A stretch of 64,000 bases of DNA from assembly GCF_003050615.1 (NCBI RefSeq), contig NZ_NWBU01000004.1:1-64000 (forward strand), written 5' to 3'. Every line of letters begins with the position of its first letter. The stretch's first letter is position 1. Origin of the DNA: Sphingomonas oleivorans. GTDB lineage: Bacteria > Pseudomonadota > Alphaproteobacteria > Sphingomonadales > Sphingomonadaceae. The translations under genes and the position numbers were made by a program. Positions 27,236-36,820 of this stretch are shown here, piece after piece. Under the pieces are notes generated by a model. That model ran no database searches and was not told the origin of the DNA. It saw only the letters and a program-made list of their open reading frames with translations.

Positions 27236-27718
27236 TCAGGCTTCCGCCGGCTCCGGCGCCTTGGCGGCCTTGCGCGACGCGCGGGCCTTGGGCGCGGGCT
27301 TTGCGGGCTCCGGAGCCGCCTTGGGCTTGCGGCCGAGACCGATCTTGTGCGCCAGTTCCTTGCGCTGCGCGGCATAGTTGGGCGCGACCATCGGATAATC
27401 GGACGGCAGGTTCCAATAAGCGCGATATTCGGCCGGCGTCATATTGTGATGCGTGGCGAGATGACGCTTCAGCATCTTGAGCTTCTTACCCGTGAACAGA
27501 TCGACGATATAGTCGGGCTTCACGGACGCACGGATTGAGACGGCCGGCTCCGGCTTTTCCACCACGCTTTCGGCGGCGGGCGCGCCCAGCGCGATCAACG
27601 CTCCATGCACGCTGCGGATGAGCGTCGGAACGTCCGACACGGACACGTTGTTATTGGAAACATGGGCCGAAACGATGTCGGCAACCAGTTGGATGATGTC
27701 GTCGTTTGAGTCAGACAC
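27236..27718 (-). CDS. MucR/Ros-family transcriptional regulator
   Basis: The product (160 residues from the GTG at 27718, or 170 from ATG 27748) is a MucR-type zinc-finger regulator. It starts with the typical VADIVSAHVSNNNVSVSDVP, and has the core VKPDYIVDLFTGKKLKMLKR followed by HLATHHNMTPAEYRAYWNLP. An unusual feature is that the C2H2 finger's first cysteine position appears replaced in DYIVDLFTGKK, so the zinc site may be incomplete. The C-terminal tail is long and lysine/alanine/proline rich. MucR proteins repress exopolysaccharide and motility genes in alphaproteobacteria. An ExoY-like gene lies 2 kb away. I prefer the GTG, which has a GGGAAG site. Confidence 0.88.
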   Translation of the reverse strand: MSDSNDDIIQLVADIVSAHVSNNNVSVSDVPTLIRSVHGALIALGAPAAESVVEKPEPAVSIRASVKPDYIVDLFTGKKLKMLKRHLATHHNMTPAEYRAYWNLPSDYPMVAPNYAAQRKELAHKIGLGRKPKAAPEPAKPAPKARASRKAAKAPEPAEA

Positions 27719-27748
27719 GATTGCTTCCCGGGAGATTGTGATTTGCAT

Positions 27749-28260
27749 AAGCCTGCTGCGGCAGCGCGCTATGTAGTTAGCGAACGCCAGAACGCAACTG
27801 ATATATGTTACCTCAGATCACATAAACAATACTATGCCATCCAAAACTCTCTTTTCCGTCGATTATATTCGTCGACAGGAACATCGCCCGGAGGACGGCA
27901 CTGAGGCCAGAGATCAAGAACAGGGTTGGAACAGCGCGAACATCGATCTGAATTTTATCAGATCGGACAGCGCCTTTCCGGCCGCTCTTGTGCCGACTCG
28001 GCCTGCCGATATCGGAACCACCAACGAACTTGTCAGCGCGAACATCCCGATCCACGGCATGAGGCTTCGATGGGCGATGGCCTGCCTGCAACTCATCATC
28101 GCAACCATTTAGATGGGGTGCGCAATCATCGGACGATCCCCGCCGCGCCCTGCCGCCGATTGGCCACGGCATCCCCAAGGCATCCGTAGACTTGCGGATT
28201 ACGGCGCACATTCTCGTTTCCTAGCCTCGATGCGAACGATATCCGCCGAAGGAGGCCAGG
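27749..28260. other. Intergenic region between mucR and the stress-protein gene
   Basis: About 510 bases without a recognisable gene. It should hold the mucR promoter and the promoter of the universal stress gene, whose ribosome-binding site (GAAGGAGG, about 28248-28255) is strong. Short frames here show no family resemblance. Confidence 0.5.
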
Positions 28261-29064
28261 ATGAAGAATATCCTGCTGCTGGTGCATGATGATGCCGGAC
28301 AGGAGGCTCGGCTGCAGACGGCGCTCGACCTCACCAGGGCATTCAATGGCCATCTCAAATGCGTCGACATAGTGCAGATGCCGGCCGTGATCGGCGATTA
28401 TTATAATGAAGCCGGCGAAGCGATGCTCCTGGCGGATGAACGCAACCGTGAGGCAAGCAATCGCGAGGCGCTCGAAGCCCGGCTGGCCCATGAGGACATC
28501 GCCTGGGATTGGGTGGACCTGGTCGGGGACATTGCCGACTGCGTCATCGCCGCGGCGGGACTTGCCGACCTGATCGTCATCAACCGGAAGCTGGACAGTC
28601 CCGCCGGACCGGACATGCAGGGAATTGCCGGCGCCATCGCGACGCATGTGCGCAAGCCGCTCGTCGCGATATCCGAGGATTGCCCGCGCTTCGACGTGAC
28701 CGGCCCCGCGTTGATCGCCTGGGACGGCTCGCCGCCGGTCATGGCGACGATGCGCGCCTGCACTCCGCTCCTTGCGCTTGCCGCCAATGTCCACCTGCTC
28801 ACGATCGGCGACGAATCCGAAGGCGTTTCGGCGGAGGAAGCGGCTGCCTATCTCTCCCGCCACGACATTCCGGCGACGATCCAGCGCATCGAACAGAGGG
28901 AGACACCCATCCACGTCCACATCCAGGAGGAATGCTCCGGCCAGGGCGCATCCTATTGCCTGATGGGTGCCTTCGGCCATTCGCGCGTAACCGAAGCCCT
29001 GTTCGGCGGCGTGACACAGCAGATGCTGAAGACAAGCAGGATCCCGCTAGTCCTGGGGCACTGA
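28261..29064 (+). CDS. Universal stress protein (tandem UspA domains)
   Basis: The 267-residue protein has two UspA-like domains. The first (MKNILLLVHDDAGQEARLQT) is degenerate. The second (PALIAWDGSPPVMATMRACT) ends with the ATP-binding-type signature GAFGHSRVTEALFGGVTQQM and the typical SRIPLVLGH tail. Tandem UspA proteins of this length respond to starvation, oxygen limitation or envelope stress. No regulator is linked. ATG 28261 has an excellent GAAGGAGG ribosome-binding site. Confidence 0.92.
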   Translation: MKNILLLVHDDAGQEARLQTALDLTRAFNGHLKCVDIVQMPAVIGDYYNEAGEAMLLADERNREASNREALEARLAHEDIAWDWVDLVGDIADCVIAAAGLADLIVINRKLDSPAGPDMQGIAGAIATHVRKPLVAISEDCPRFDVTGPALIAWDGSPPVMATMRACTPLLALAANVHLLTIGDESEGVSAEEAAAYLSRHDIPATIQRIEQRETPIHVHIQEECSGQGASYCLMGAFGHSRVTEALFGGVTQQMLKTSRIPLVLGH

Positions 29065-29634
29065 CGGGATCGCATATCCCCAGGCCGGCCGATCGGGAAT
29101 CGCTCCGCAGCGCCCCGGAGCAGCATATATGCGCCCGCCTTGGCGCTTCCCCCGGCGGCGGGCGCAACAGTTCATCTTGCCCATTTACCATGTTCGGCAA
29201 TGGATGATCGTCACTGATCCGAAACAATGATCACCGTCCGATCGATTCGGTGATCATCTTTACTTGGCGTAAAACCGGCGCCACAGCATTGGGCGATTCG
29301 GATTCTCTGCAACACCAATAGAGACTTTTACCCCCCGGATTGACACCGGGCTGCGGATCCTCGTGCCCCGATCAACGGCCTGCCTTGCTCCGTCATCCTC
29401 GCCCCCGCTGATCGACCCGAGAATTTCTCACTTAACTTCAATCATTTGCGCGACTTTAGAATCCCATGGCAGGTCCCGGCCTCCGCGCGGCCGACGGATT
29501 GAACAAATGCGACGCACCCCGTCATGAGATGTTCGGGCGCATCGAACATCATTTCAATATTGCCCAAGGCATGATTAACTGGCATTTAAGAAATGCGGCA
29601 GCGCAGCAAAAGCGACCCAGAGGGGGACGTCGTG
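29065..29634. promoter_or_regulatory. Long leader region of the ExoY-like gene with two dyads
   Basis: 570 bases without a gene. It contains a perfect 10-bp inverted repeat at 29227-29236/29248-29257 (ATGATCACCG and its complement), possibly a terminator for the stress gene or a regulator site. A 7-bp dyad (ATGTTCG/CGAACAT, 29529-29549) lies 86 bases before the sugar-transferase start. Such long AT-rich leaders are typical MucR targets, but binding is not shown. Confidence 0.4.
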
Positions 29635-30345
29635 ATGTTCAAGCAATTCTTACCGGTTGATGGCAACACGCCGGAGCGAGCCTCCCGGCAAGAAGATATT
29701 GTTATAAGAACCATCGGCGCATCGCCTTCGGCACGGCAGGAAGCAGCCATCCGGATGCTCGATATCGTGATAAGCCTGCTGGCGATCCTTGCACTCGCAC
29801 CACTATTCCTGGTCATTGCCGGGATGGTCAAGGCAGCCGATCGTGGGCCGATCTTCTTCGCCCAGCCACGAATCGGGCGGAACGGCAAGATCTTCCGCTG
29901 CCTCAAATTCCGCTCCATGGTGGTCAATGCCGAGCAGCGGCTCGCCGAACTGCTCGAAAAGGACCCCGTCGCCCGTGCGGAGTGGGCGCGCGATCACAAG
30001 CTGCGCAAGGATCCCCGCATCATCCGCGGCGGCGAATTTCTCCGCAAGGCGAGCTTCGATGAACTGCCCCAGCTTTTCAACGTGCTGCGCGGCGAGATGA
30101 GCATCGTTGGCCCGCGCCCCATCGTCGCGGCCGAAACCCCGCGTTACGGCCGCTACTTCTCCAGCTATTGCGCGGTCCGCCCCGGGCTTACCGGCCTGTG
30201 GCAGGTCAGCGGGCGCAACGACGTCTCCTATCGCCGCCGGGTTGCCTGCGACGTGACCTATGCGCGCCGCAAGTCCGTGCAGAACGACCTCCGCATCATC
30301 GCCATGACCGTGCCGGCCGTGCTGCTCGCCAAGGGCTCCTACTAA
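29635..30345 (+). CDS. ExoY-like undecaprenyl-phosphate sugar transferase
   Basis: The 236-residue protein transfers a sugar-1-phosphate to undecaprenyl phosphate, the first step of exopolysaccharide assembly at the inner membrane. It has one membrane segment ([20 protein letters not shown], about 43-62). The bacterial sugar transferase motifs are [48 protein letters not shown] and [18 protein letters not shown] 29635 was chosen for the AGGGGGAC ribosome-binding site 10 bases upstream; an ATG at 29593 lacks one. The gene stands alone, without the Wzx/Wzy genes of a full cluster. Confidence 0.92.
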   Translation: MFKQFLPVDGNTPERASRQEDIVIRTIGASPSARQEAAIRMLDIVISLLAILALAPLFLVIAGMVKAADRGPIFFAQPRIGRNGKIFRCLKFRSMVVNAEQRLAELLEKDPVARAEWARDHKLRKDPRIIRGGEFLRKASFDELPQLFNVLRGEMSIVGPRPIVAAETPRYGRYFSSYCAVRPGLTGLWQVSGRNDVSYRRRVACDVTYARRKSVQNDLRIIAMTVPAVLLAKGSY

Positions 30346-30550
30346 GCCGGCTTCCGTCAATCTCCGGGTCTCGGGGACCGGCCGCGCTGGCATCATCGGC
30401 CCGCGGGCGCCCCTCCGAGAGCTACCGATACCGATCTTCCGATACCGATCCTCAATGCCGGCGAAAGCCGGCATTTTCGATTCAATCCACCCTCCTGCCG
30501 ACGGGCGACATGGTGGAAGGAGGGGGCAGCTACCGCCGCCCCACGAATAT

Positions 30551-31555
30551 TCAGGCTGCCTGCCCGAGCCCCTTCTCCCGCGCCGCCTCCGCGATAATCC
30601 GGTAAGAGCGCAGGCGTGCGGCATGATCGAAGATGTCGGATACGATCATCAGCTCGTCTGCGCCCGTCCGGCGCAGGAAATGATCGAGGCCGCTGCGCAC
30701 CGTCTCCGACGATCCGACGATCGAACAGGCGAGCATGCGCGACGCCTGCATCTTCTCGGCCGGCGACCAATAGCTGTCTATATCGTCGATCGGCGGCTTG
30801 CTGAGCCCCCGCGCGCCGCGATGCAGATCCGCGAAGGACATTTGCTGGGTGGTCGCCAGCCGCTTCGCCTCCGCATCGCTTTCCGCCGCGATGATATTGA
30901 CCCCGACCATCGCATGCGGCGCCGCAAGCTGTTCGGACGGCTTGAAGCGTGCGCGATAGATCTGCAGCGCCGTCTCCAGCGCGTCCGGCGCGAAATGCGA
31001 AGCGAAGGCATAAGGCAAGCCCAGCTCCGCCGCGAGCTGCGCGCCGAAGCTGCTCGATCCGAGGATCCAGACCGGCACGTCGCCCGCCGCATTGGGCACC
31101 GCCTGGACGCGCTGATCGGGCCCGGCCGGCGCCAGCAAGGCCTGCAGTTCCAGCACATCCTGCGGAAAGCTGTCAGCGCTGGCAGCATAGCGGCGCAGGG
31201 CGCGCACGGTGATCTGGTCCGTACCCGGCGCACGGCCGAGGCCAAGATCGATCCGGCCCGGAAACAGCGCCGCCAGCGTACCGAACTGTTCGGCGATCAC
31301 GATCGGCGCATGATTGGGCAGCATGATCCCGCCGGCGCCGACGCGAATGCTGCGCGTGCCCGCGGCAATATGCTGGATCACCAGCGAAGTCGCGGCGCTG
31401 GCGATGCCCGGCATATTATGATGTTCGGCGACCCAGAAGCGACGATAGCCCCATTGTTCCGCATGACCTGCAAGATCACGCGAATTGTCGAGCACGGCGC
31501 GGGCATCACTTCCTTCACGCACACGGACCAGATCGAGAATGGAAATGGGGATCAT
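30551..31555 (-). CDS. LLM-class flavin-dependent oxidoreductase (MsnO8-like)
   Basis: The 334-residue protein is a luciferase-like monooxygenase of the MsnO8 subgroup. Family segments are [65 protein letters not shown] and [20 protein letters not shown]. It should use FMN or F420-like reduced flavin to oxidise a small organic substrate, which is unknown. It has no evident operon partner; the next gene upstream is divergent. Confidence 0.9.
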   Translation of the reverse strand: MIPISILDLVRVREGSDARAVLDNSRDLAGHAEQWGYRRFWVAEHHNMPGIASAATSLVIQHIAAGTRSIRVGAGGIMLPNHAPIVIAEQFGTLAALFPGRIDLGLGRAPGTDQITVRALRRYAASADSFPQDVLELQALLAPAGPDQRVQAVPNAAGDVPVWILGSSSFGAQLAAELGLPYAFASHFAPDALETALQIYRARFKPSEQLAAPHAMVGVNIIAAESDAEAKRLATTQQMSFADLHRGARGLSKPPIDDIDSYWSPAEKMQASRMLACSIVGSSETVRSGLDHFLRRTGADELMIVSDIFDHAARLRSYRIIAEAAREKGLGQAA

Positions 31556-31845
31556 GCAAGAACTCCTTCCCGCTCGATTTAGGGAGCTGCAGCCGAAACG
31601 AAAGATGATGAGCCAAAGTGATGCCGCTACGGACGGGATGAAACTTTCCTGAGTTCCACCTCCGAGGCCGTAAAAAAGCCCGGCGCACTTTCCGGAACCT
31701 AGCCGACAATCGTCCGTTAGAAGCTGTCGCCTGCGATCGAGAATGCCGCAGGCCGTTCCATCCGCGATGCTTCCCGACGATCGAGTAGCCGAGAGCTTCG
31801 CGCGATCGGTTTGCTGCGATCATTCAAGAATGATGGAGGCGATCC

Positions 31846-32136
31846 ATGGCATTGGAGGATATGTTCAAGGGCGATCTCGGCACGGGACTACTCGTCGGCT
31901 TCGGTGCGCTGGTGCTGGCGCCGATTGCCGGGCGGGTGCTCCGTCCTGCCGCGAAGGCCGTGATCAAGGGCGGCATGACCCTTTATCGCGATACGGGGAT
32001 CGGCGATGCCGCCGAGGATCTCGTGGCCGAGGCACGGACGGAGCTCGATCACTCCCGGCATATGGCCGAACGGCACGAAGCCGAGCATGAAGGCGCGCCA
32101 GCCCGGCGCGGCAGGCGGGTGGAGCAGCCAGCCTGA
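31846..32136 (+). CDS. DUF5132 protein, copy 1
   Basis: The 96-residue protein has a hydrophobic N-terminal half (GDLGTGLLVGFGALVLAPIA), then VLRPAAKAVIKGGMTLYRDT and a charged, helical C-terminus. It fits the DUF5132 family, small membrane proteins found next to HMA_2 proteins and P-type ATPases. It is the first gene of a plus-strand cluster (31846-35944). A second, diverged copy follows at 32184. Function is unknown; a role in the transporter complex is inferred from the repeated neighbourhood. Confidence 0.78.
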   Translation: MALEDMFKGDLGTGLLVGFGALVLAPIAGRVLRPAAKAVIKGGMTLYRDTGIGDAAEDLVAEARTELDHSRHMAERHEAEHEGAPARRGRRVEQPA

Positions 32137-32183
32137 ACACCAACCGCCTCGCCGCGCGCGGGAAACAGCCTGGAGGATGATCC

Positions 32184-32471
32184 ATGGCCCGACTGTTGAG
32201 CGGGACGACCGCGACCGGCTTTTTTGCCGGGATCGTCGGCGGGCTCGTAGCACCCGCTCTGGCGCGCGGATCGCTGTTGCGCCCCGCCGCCAAGACACTC
32301 GTCAGGACGGGCTTCGTCCTGTTCGAACAAGGGCGGGAGGCGGTGGCGCGCTGTTCCGAAAATCTGTCCGATCTGATTGCCGAGGTGCAGGAGGAAAGGC
32401 GACGGGAAGCGGCGCGAACCACCCAGCCGGCGGGCGGGGGGAACGGCTCCGCCCCGGCCGGCCGTGGCTGA
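32184..32471 (+). CDS. DUF5132 protein, copy 2
   Basis: The 95-residue protein has the same plan as its neighbour: a glycine-rich membrane segment (TGFFAGIVGGLVAPALA), then LLRPAAKTLVRTGFVLFEQG and a charged tail (SDLIAEVQEERRREAA). LRPAAK and the following helix are shared with copy 1. Its stop overlaps the GTG start of the HMA_2 gene by 8 bases, so the genes are coupled. Confidence 0.78.
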   Translation: MARLLSGTTATGFFAGIVGGLVAPALARGSLLRPAAKTLVRTGFVLFEQGREAVARCSENLSDLIAEVQEERRREAARTTQPAGGGNGSAPAGRG

Positions 32472-33015
32472 TCTGCCGCGCGCCTATGTTTCGCATCGTC
32501 TGCCGGGGCGGATTCGCCTGCGCGTTCCGGAACGGCGCGGCGATACAGGCTTTTTCGAAGCGATAAGGGAAAGGCTTGCCGGCGCCGCCAATATCGCGGC
32601 CGTCACCATCGCCCCCGCTACGGGCAGCATCCTCATCCTTGGCACCGGTGCGGACAGGTTGACCGAAATAGTGGGCGAGACCGGCCTGCTCGCCCTCGTC
32701 GAACCCCCCGCCGAAACGACACCACGCACCGGCGATGGATCGCGAGGCACGGTGATCGAGCGGGTCCGACAGAATATGGACGCGATGGACCAATGGCTGG
32801 CCGGCACCACCGGCAGCAGGGACAGCTTTCGCTCCCTCGTCTATATCGGGCTGATAGGGGCGGGATTCTATCAGCTCGCCCGGGGCAATGTCTTCGGCCC
32901 GGCGACAACGCTGTTCTGGCGCGCGGGCGAGCTGATCGACATCTGGCGCGAACGGGATGCGCGAATGAGATCGGCCAATGGCGCTGGCGCGGACCAGCTT
33001 GAGAGCCTGGGATGA
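32464..33015 (+). CDS. HMA_2-domain membrane protein
   Basis: The 183-residue product starts at GTG 32464, inside the end of the DUF5132 gene. Residues 5-80 (HRLPGRIRLRVPERRG, TGSILILGTGADRLTEIVGE) are a ferredoxin-like HMA_2 domain. Unlike classical HMA domains it lacks the metal-binding CxxC motif. A membrane segment follows (FRSLVYIGLIGAGFYQLARG, about 120-140). It lies 16 bases before the P-type ATPase, whose own N-terminus carries a similar domain. Probably a partner subunit; the function is not established. Confidence 0.78.
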   Translation: MADLPRAYVSHRLPGRIRLRVPERRGDTGFFEAIRERLAGAANIAAVTIAPATGSILILGTGADRLTEIVGETGLLALVEPPAETTPRTGDGSRGTVIERVRQNMDAMDQWLAGTTGSRDSFRSLVYIGLIGAGFYQLARGNVFGPATTLFWRAGELIDIWRERDARMRSANGAGADQLESLG

Positions 33016-33031
33016 GGATGGCGGTCCCTCG

Positions 33032-35944
33032 ATGAACACCGCCCCGGACGAGGCCGAACTAAGGCTGATCCACGCCGCCATTCCCGGGCGGGCGCGCTTC
33101 CATCTCGCCCGGCTGAAAGGGAATGGGCAGCTGGGCCAACAGCTCCTGGCCGATCTGCCCGGCCGGATGATCGAGCATGTCTCGGCGAACCCGATCACCG
33201 GCAACATCCTCATCTTCTTCGATCCCGACGTCCCGCTCGACAGGATTGAGCGCCTGCTGCGCCAATCCCTGCGAGAATCCACGAAAGCCCCATCCCCCAA
33301 GGTCGGCATCGCCGCAAACCGGGCGGAAGCATGGCATGCCCTCCCTGTCACCAACGTGCTGGCGCGGCTCGACACGACCGAAGCAGGCCTGAGCGGGACC
33401 GAGGGGCTGAGGCGGCTGGCGCGACATGGGCCGAACCGCCTCGGCGAGCTACACGGCCGCAGCGCGGAAGAGATATTGCTCGGCCAGTTCCGGAGCCTGC
33501 CGGTGGCGCTGCTCGGTGCAAGCGCGCTGCTGTCGCTCGCGACCGGAGGGCTGGCCGACGCGATCGTCATCGCCGGCGTCATCGGCCTCAACGCCGAGAT
33601 CGGCTATGTCAGCGAAAGCCGGGCGGAACGGACGATCACCGCGCTGACGAAAGGCAGCCCGCAATTCGCCACGGTGATCCGCGACGGGAGCGGGCGCGAG
33701 ATCCCGCTGGACGATATCGTTCCTGGCGACATCCTCGAGCTCGCCGCGGGAACGCTCGTCCCGGCCGATGCGCGGCTGATCGCGACGGATGGACTGAGCA
33801 TCGGCGAAGCGCTGCTGACGGGCGAGAGCCTTCCCATCGAAAAGTCCGCCGACAGGCTGCTTCCCCCCGATTGCCCGCTCGCCGAACGCACGAACATGGT
33901 CTTTCGCGGAACGCTCGTGACGGGTGGCGCGGGCCGCGCGGTCGTGGTCGCGACCGGCCGGATGAGCGAGATCGGCCGGATCCAGTCGATGATCGGCGCG
34001 GTCGAGCCACAGCAGACGCCGTTGCAGCATCAGCTCGCCCGGCTCGGCCGCGAGCTGGTCGGCATCTCGCTCGCCGCCTGCGGCGCGGTCTTCGCGCTCG
34101 GCATGGTCCGGGGACATGGCATGTTGCCCATGCTGCGCGTGGCGGTATCGCTGGCGGTGGCCGCGGTGCCCGAGGGGCTGCCGACGCTTGCCACCACCAC
34201 ATTGGCGCTGGGCATCGATTCGCTGCGGCGCAAAGGCATATTGATCCGCGCCCTCCCCGCCGTGGAGGGGCTTTCCACCATCCAGATCATCTGTTTCGAC
34301 AAGACCGGCACGCTGACGCTCAACCGCATGGAAGTCGCGCGGATCATCACGCCGCAGGGCGATTTCCGGATGACCGGGCCGCATGTGCTGCGGATGGAAG
34401 GCGATGTCGGCACGGCGATCGATCCGGGCGAGCAGCAGGATCTCGTCCAGCTCCTCGAACTCTGCGCCCTCTGCAACGATGCCGAGCTGAACGAGGGCGG
34501 GACAGAGCAGGAGGTGACGGGATCGTCCACCGAAACGGCGCTCCTCCAGGCGGCATTGCGCAGCGGGCTCGACGTGGCGGCGCTCCGCGCGCGCCGGCCC
34601 CGCCTCTCTGCCTCGCAGCGGAGCGAGAATCGGCGCTACATGACCACCCGCCACGGGCTCGAGACGGGCGCGACGCTGAGGGCGGTAAAGGGCAATCCGG
34701 AGGATGTGCTGGCGCTATGCCGCTGGACGCTGGCCGATAGCGAGCGCCGCCCGCTGGACGCGGCGGAGCGCCGCAGGATCGAGGCCGAGAATCAGGCGCT
34801 GGGCCAGGCGGCGATGCGTGTGCTGGGTGTCGCCTCGGCGCTGGATGAGGGCGAGCTCGCCTGGGCGGGGATGGTGGCGATGATGGATCCCGTCCGCTCC
34901 GATGCGGCAAGGGTCATGACGCGCTTTCACGAAGCGGGAATCGGCACGGTGATCGTGACGGGCGATCAGGCCGCCACTGCCGCGGCGATCGCGGACGAGC
35001 TGGGGCTGAGCAACGGCATCACCCCGCAAGGCGCCCTCGCGCGCAACGGCATCGCCACCCTTCCGCCGAACGGGCCGGGGATGATCGCGGACCATGTCTT
35101 CTCCCGCGTCACACCTGCGCAGAAGCTGCAGATCATCGAGACATTGCGGCGCGCGGGGCTGGTCGTCGCGATGGTCGGCGACGGGATCAACGACGCGCCG
35201 TCGCTGCGCGCCGCCGATATCGGTATAGCGCTGGGCGGCGGCACGGACGCGGCCCGGCAGACGGCGGATGTCATCCTGCTTACCGACGAGCTCGAAGGCC
35301 TCGTCACCGCGATCGAGAATGGGCGGGCCACCTATGACAATATCCGTCGCGCGATCGCCTATCTGCTGGCGACCAATCTGAGCGAGATAATGCTGATGCT
35401 GGTGTCGGTCGCGAGCGGCATCGGGCAGCCGCTCACTCCGGTGCAACTGCTCTGGCTGAACCTCGTCACGGACGTGCTGCCGGCGATCGGGCTGGCGCTG
35501 GAGCCGCCCGCGGCGGGCCTGATGCAGCGGCCACCCCGCGACGCGCAGGAACCGATCGTCTCGCGCGCCGATTATGGGACGCTCGGCCGCGACGCGGCGA
35601 TCATCACCGGGACGGCCCTGGCGGGCGGGCTCAGCGCCACGCTGCGCCATGGGGCGGGCGTGCGGAGCGGCGCGGTCGGCTTTGCGAGCCTGATCGCCGC
35701 CCAGCTCCTCTATGCCCTGCCCTATCGCGCCGCGCGCCCGGCCGGGCAGAAGAGCGAAAATGGCAGGGACTATCTGCCCGGGGCGCTCATGCTTTCGGGC
35801 ACGGCGGCGGCCGCCGCGCTATTCCTGCCTGGCCTGCGCCGCCTTTGCGGCGGACCGATCGACCTGATCGACAGTGGAATTGCCCTGGCCGCGGGCGGCG
35901 CGGCCATGGCGCTCGGTTCGGGCGGAGGTGAAAAGCTGCGCTAG
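33032..35944 (+). CDS. P-type cation-transporting ATPase with N-terminal HMA_2 domain
   Basis: The 970-residue pump has an N-terminal HMA_2 domain without CxxC (AIPGRARFHLARLKG, about 12-80). The rest is a P2-like core: actuator loop LLTGESLPIEK, M4 motif VAAVPEGLPTLA, phosphorylation site Asp423 in FDKTGTLT, and hinge VGDGINDAPSLRAADIGIAL. The C-terminal membrane segments include NLSEIMLMLVSVASG and LWLNLVTDVLPAIGLALEPP, typical of calcium/magnesium/manganese-type P2 ATPases. The HMA_2-plus-P2 pairing is unusual and the ion is unknown. ATG 33032 was chosen over one 18 codons upstream, which lies in the previous gene. The gene ends overlapping a convergent HMA_2 gene. Confidence 0.9.
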   Translation: MNTAPDEAELRLIHAAIPGRARFHLARLKGNGQLGQQLLADLPGRMIEHVSANPITGNILIFFDPDVPLDRIERLLRQSLRESTKAPSPKVGIAANRAEAWHALPVTNVLARLDTTEAGLSGTEGLRRLARHGPNRLGELHGRSAEEILLGQFRSLPVALLGASALLSLATGGLADAIVIAGVIGLNAEIGYVSESRAERTITALTKGSPQFATVIRDGSGREIPLDDIVPGDILELAAGTLVPADARLIATDGLSIGEALLTGESLPIEKSADRLLPPDCPLAERTNMVFRGTLVTGGAGRAVVVATGRMSEIGRIQSMIGAVEPQQTPLQHQLARLGRELVGISLAACGAVFALGMVRGHGMLPMLRVAVSLAVAAVPEGLPTLATTTLALGIDSLRRKGILIRALPAVEGLSTIQIICFDKTGTLTLNRMEVARIITPQGDFRMTGPHVLRMEGDVGTAIDPGEQQDLVQLLELCALCNDAELNEGGTEQEVTGSSTETALLQAALRSGLDVAALRARRPRLSASQRSENRRYMTTRHGLETGATLRAVKGNPEDVLALCRWTLADSERRPLDAAERRRIEAENQALGQAAMRVLGVASALDEGELAWAGMVAMMDPVRSDAARVMTRFHEAGIGTVIVTGDQAATAAAIADELGLSNGITPQGALARNGIATLPPNGPGMIADHVFSRVTPAQKLQIIETLRRAGLVVAMVGDGINDAPSLRAADIGIALGGGTDAARQTADVILLTDELEGLVTAIENGRATYDNIRRAIAYLLATNLSEIMLMLVSVASGIGQPLTPVQLLWLNLVTDVLPAIGLALEPPAAGLMQRPPRDAQEPIVSRADYGTLGRDAAIITGTALAGGLSATLRHGAGVRSGAVGFASLIAAQLLYALPYRAARPAGQKSENGRDYLPGALMLSGTAAAAALFLPGLRRLCGGPIDLIDSGIALAAGGAAMALGSGGGEKLR

Positions 35945-36306
35945 ATCAGCGCGCACAGCAATGCGCCGGCCGACCGTTCGGCGAGCTTGGTAAGCAGCGT
36001 CCGCGACGCCGCCTCGACCAGCGCCTGGCCCAGGTCCGGGCCGTCACCCGCCCGTGCGGGCCCGGCGCTTCCGAAACCCACCAGCCGGGCTTCGAGGAGA
36101 TGATCCCAAAGTTCATCGAAGGACAGGCTGTAACGATCATACCAGATGACATAGCTGCCGGTCGCGCCATTGGTCGTCACACGTTCCACGCCGGCGATCT
36201 GGAGCAGCTTGCGCCGCACCAGCCCGGCCGTGCCGGGATCCCGATCGAAGGGCCTGCCCTGCAGCCGGAGCCGGCCGGGAACCGAATGGGCAAATTCCAG
36301 CATCAT
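35941..36306 (-). CDS. Stand-alone HMA_2-domain protein
   Basis: The 121-residue protein reads FAHSVPGRLRLQGRPFDRDP, VERVTTNGATGSYVIWYDRY and then a small hydrophobic C-terminus. It is an HMA_2 domain without cysteines, like the N-termini of its two neighbours. It is on the opposite strand, with its stop overlapping that of the P-type ATPase. Third HMA_2 domain in the cluster; it may be a soluble or membrane-associated regulator. Met1 and Met2 are adjacent possible starts. Confidence 0.72.
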   Translation of the reverse strand: MMLEFAHSVPGRLRLQGRPFDRDPGTAGLVRRKLLQIAGVERVTTNGATGSYVIWYDRYSLSFDELWDHLLEARLVGFGSAGPARAGDGPDLGQALVEAASRTLLTKLAERSAGALLCALI

Positions 36307-36582
36307 TGTCCTGCGAAATCCTGTCTTGGTCAGGCGCCCAATAATCCCTTTATGTTACAAAGAGATGGCGCCGCGATTCGGCGGGACAGGACGATATCTG
36401 CCTCCACCTCCCCCCATGTCGCGCAGGGCGTGCGCGCCTTGGCCTATTCCGGTATCGGCGATCCCCCTTTTCTTCGGTCGCCTATCCGGCTATCGAAGCT
36501 TTGCCCGTCGCAATTTCGACGGGATCACCGTCGAAACAAGACGCCGGTGAGCAAGCCTAAGAGGTTGATCCGATTGGGTTTT

Positions 36583-36656
36583 GCGGGTGTAGCTCAATGG
36601 TAGAGCAGAAGCTTCCCAAGCTTACGACGAGGGTTCGATTCCCTTCACCCGCTCCA
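36583..36656 (+). tRNA. tRNA-Gly (anticodon CCC), island insertion site
   Basis: A 74-base cloverleaf: acceptor GCGGGTG with CACCCGC, D arm, anticodon loop TTCCCAA with CCC at 36615-36617, T arm GAGGG-TTCGATT-CCCTT, and encoded CCA. Its 3' end (36634-36656) is the attachment site of the adjacent island. Confidence 0.95.
36634..36656 (+). repeat. attL: tRNA-Gly 3' end
   Basis: The last 23 bases of tRNA-Gly are repeated with one mismatch and a two-base gap at 57530-57550. This is the expected core of a tRNA-specific tyrosine recombinase. Confidence 0.65.
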
Positions 36657-36714
36657 AAATCCTGTCTGGCCATGGTTGCCAGAAGTTGAAAAACCCCTGA
36701 TTTCCGCTAGTTTT

Positions 36715-36819
36715 GAGGCAATCACTGGTTGTCGGTGATCGCCTCTGCTTGCCCATAATTGCGCACGATGGGGGCCTAATTTGGGGGCCTCGAGAGGCCT
36801 CCGCAGAATCGAGGCCCCC
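36715..36819 (+). repeat. Integrase-proximal sites: dyad and GGGGGCCT repeats
   Basis: An 11-bp inverted repeat with one mismatch (36715-36725/36735-36745) is followed by GGGGGCCT at 36770-36777 and 36783-36790. An inverted copy AGGCCCCC (36812-36819) ends directly before the integrase ATG. These are likely arm-type binding sites for the integrase and may let it repress its own gene. Confidence 0.5.
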
Positions 36820-36820
36820 A

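Noticed and set aside
27834-28112. A 92-residue plus-strand frame between mucR and the stress gene
   Set aside because: It has no ribosome-binding site and no family resemblance, and its composition is that of non-coding sequence.
29227-29257. The 10-bp inverted repeat as the terminator of the stress-protein gene
   Set aside because: It is 160 bases from the stop and has only a short CTTT after it. I list it as part of the ExoY leader rather than as a terminator.
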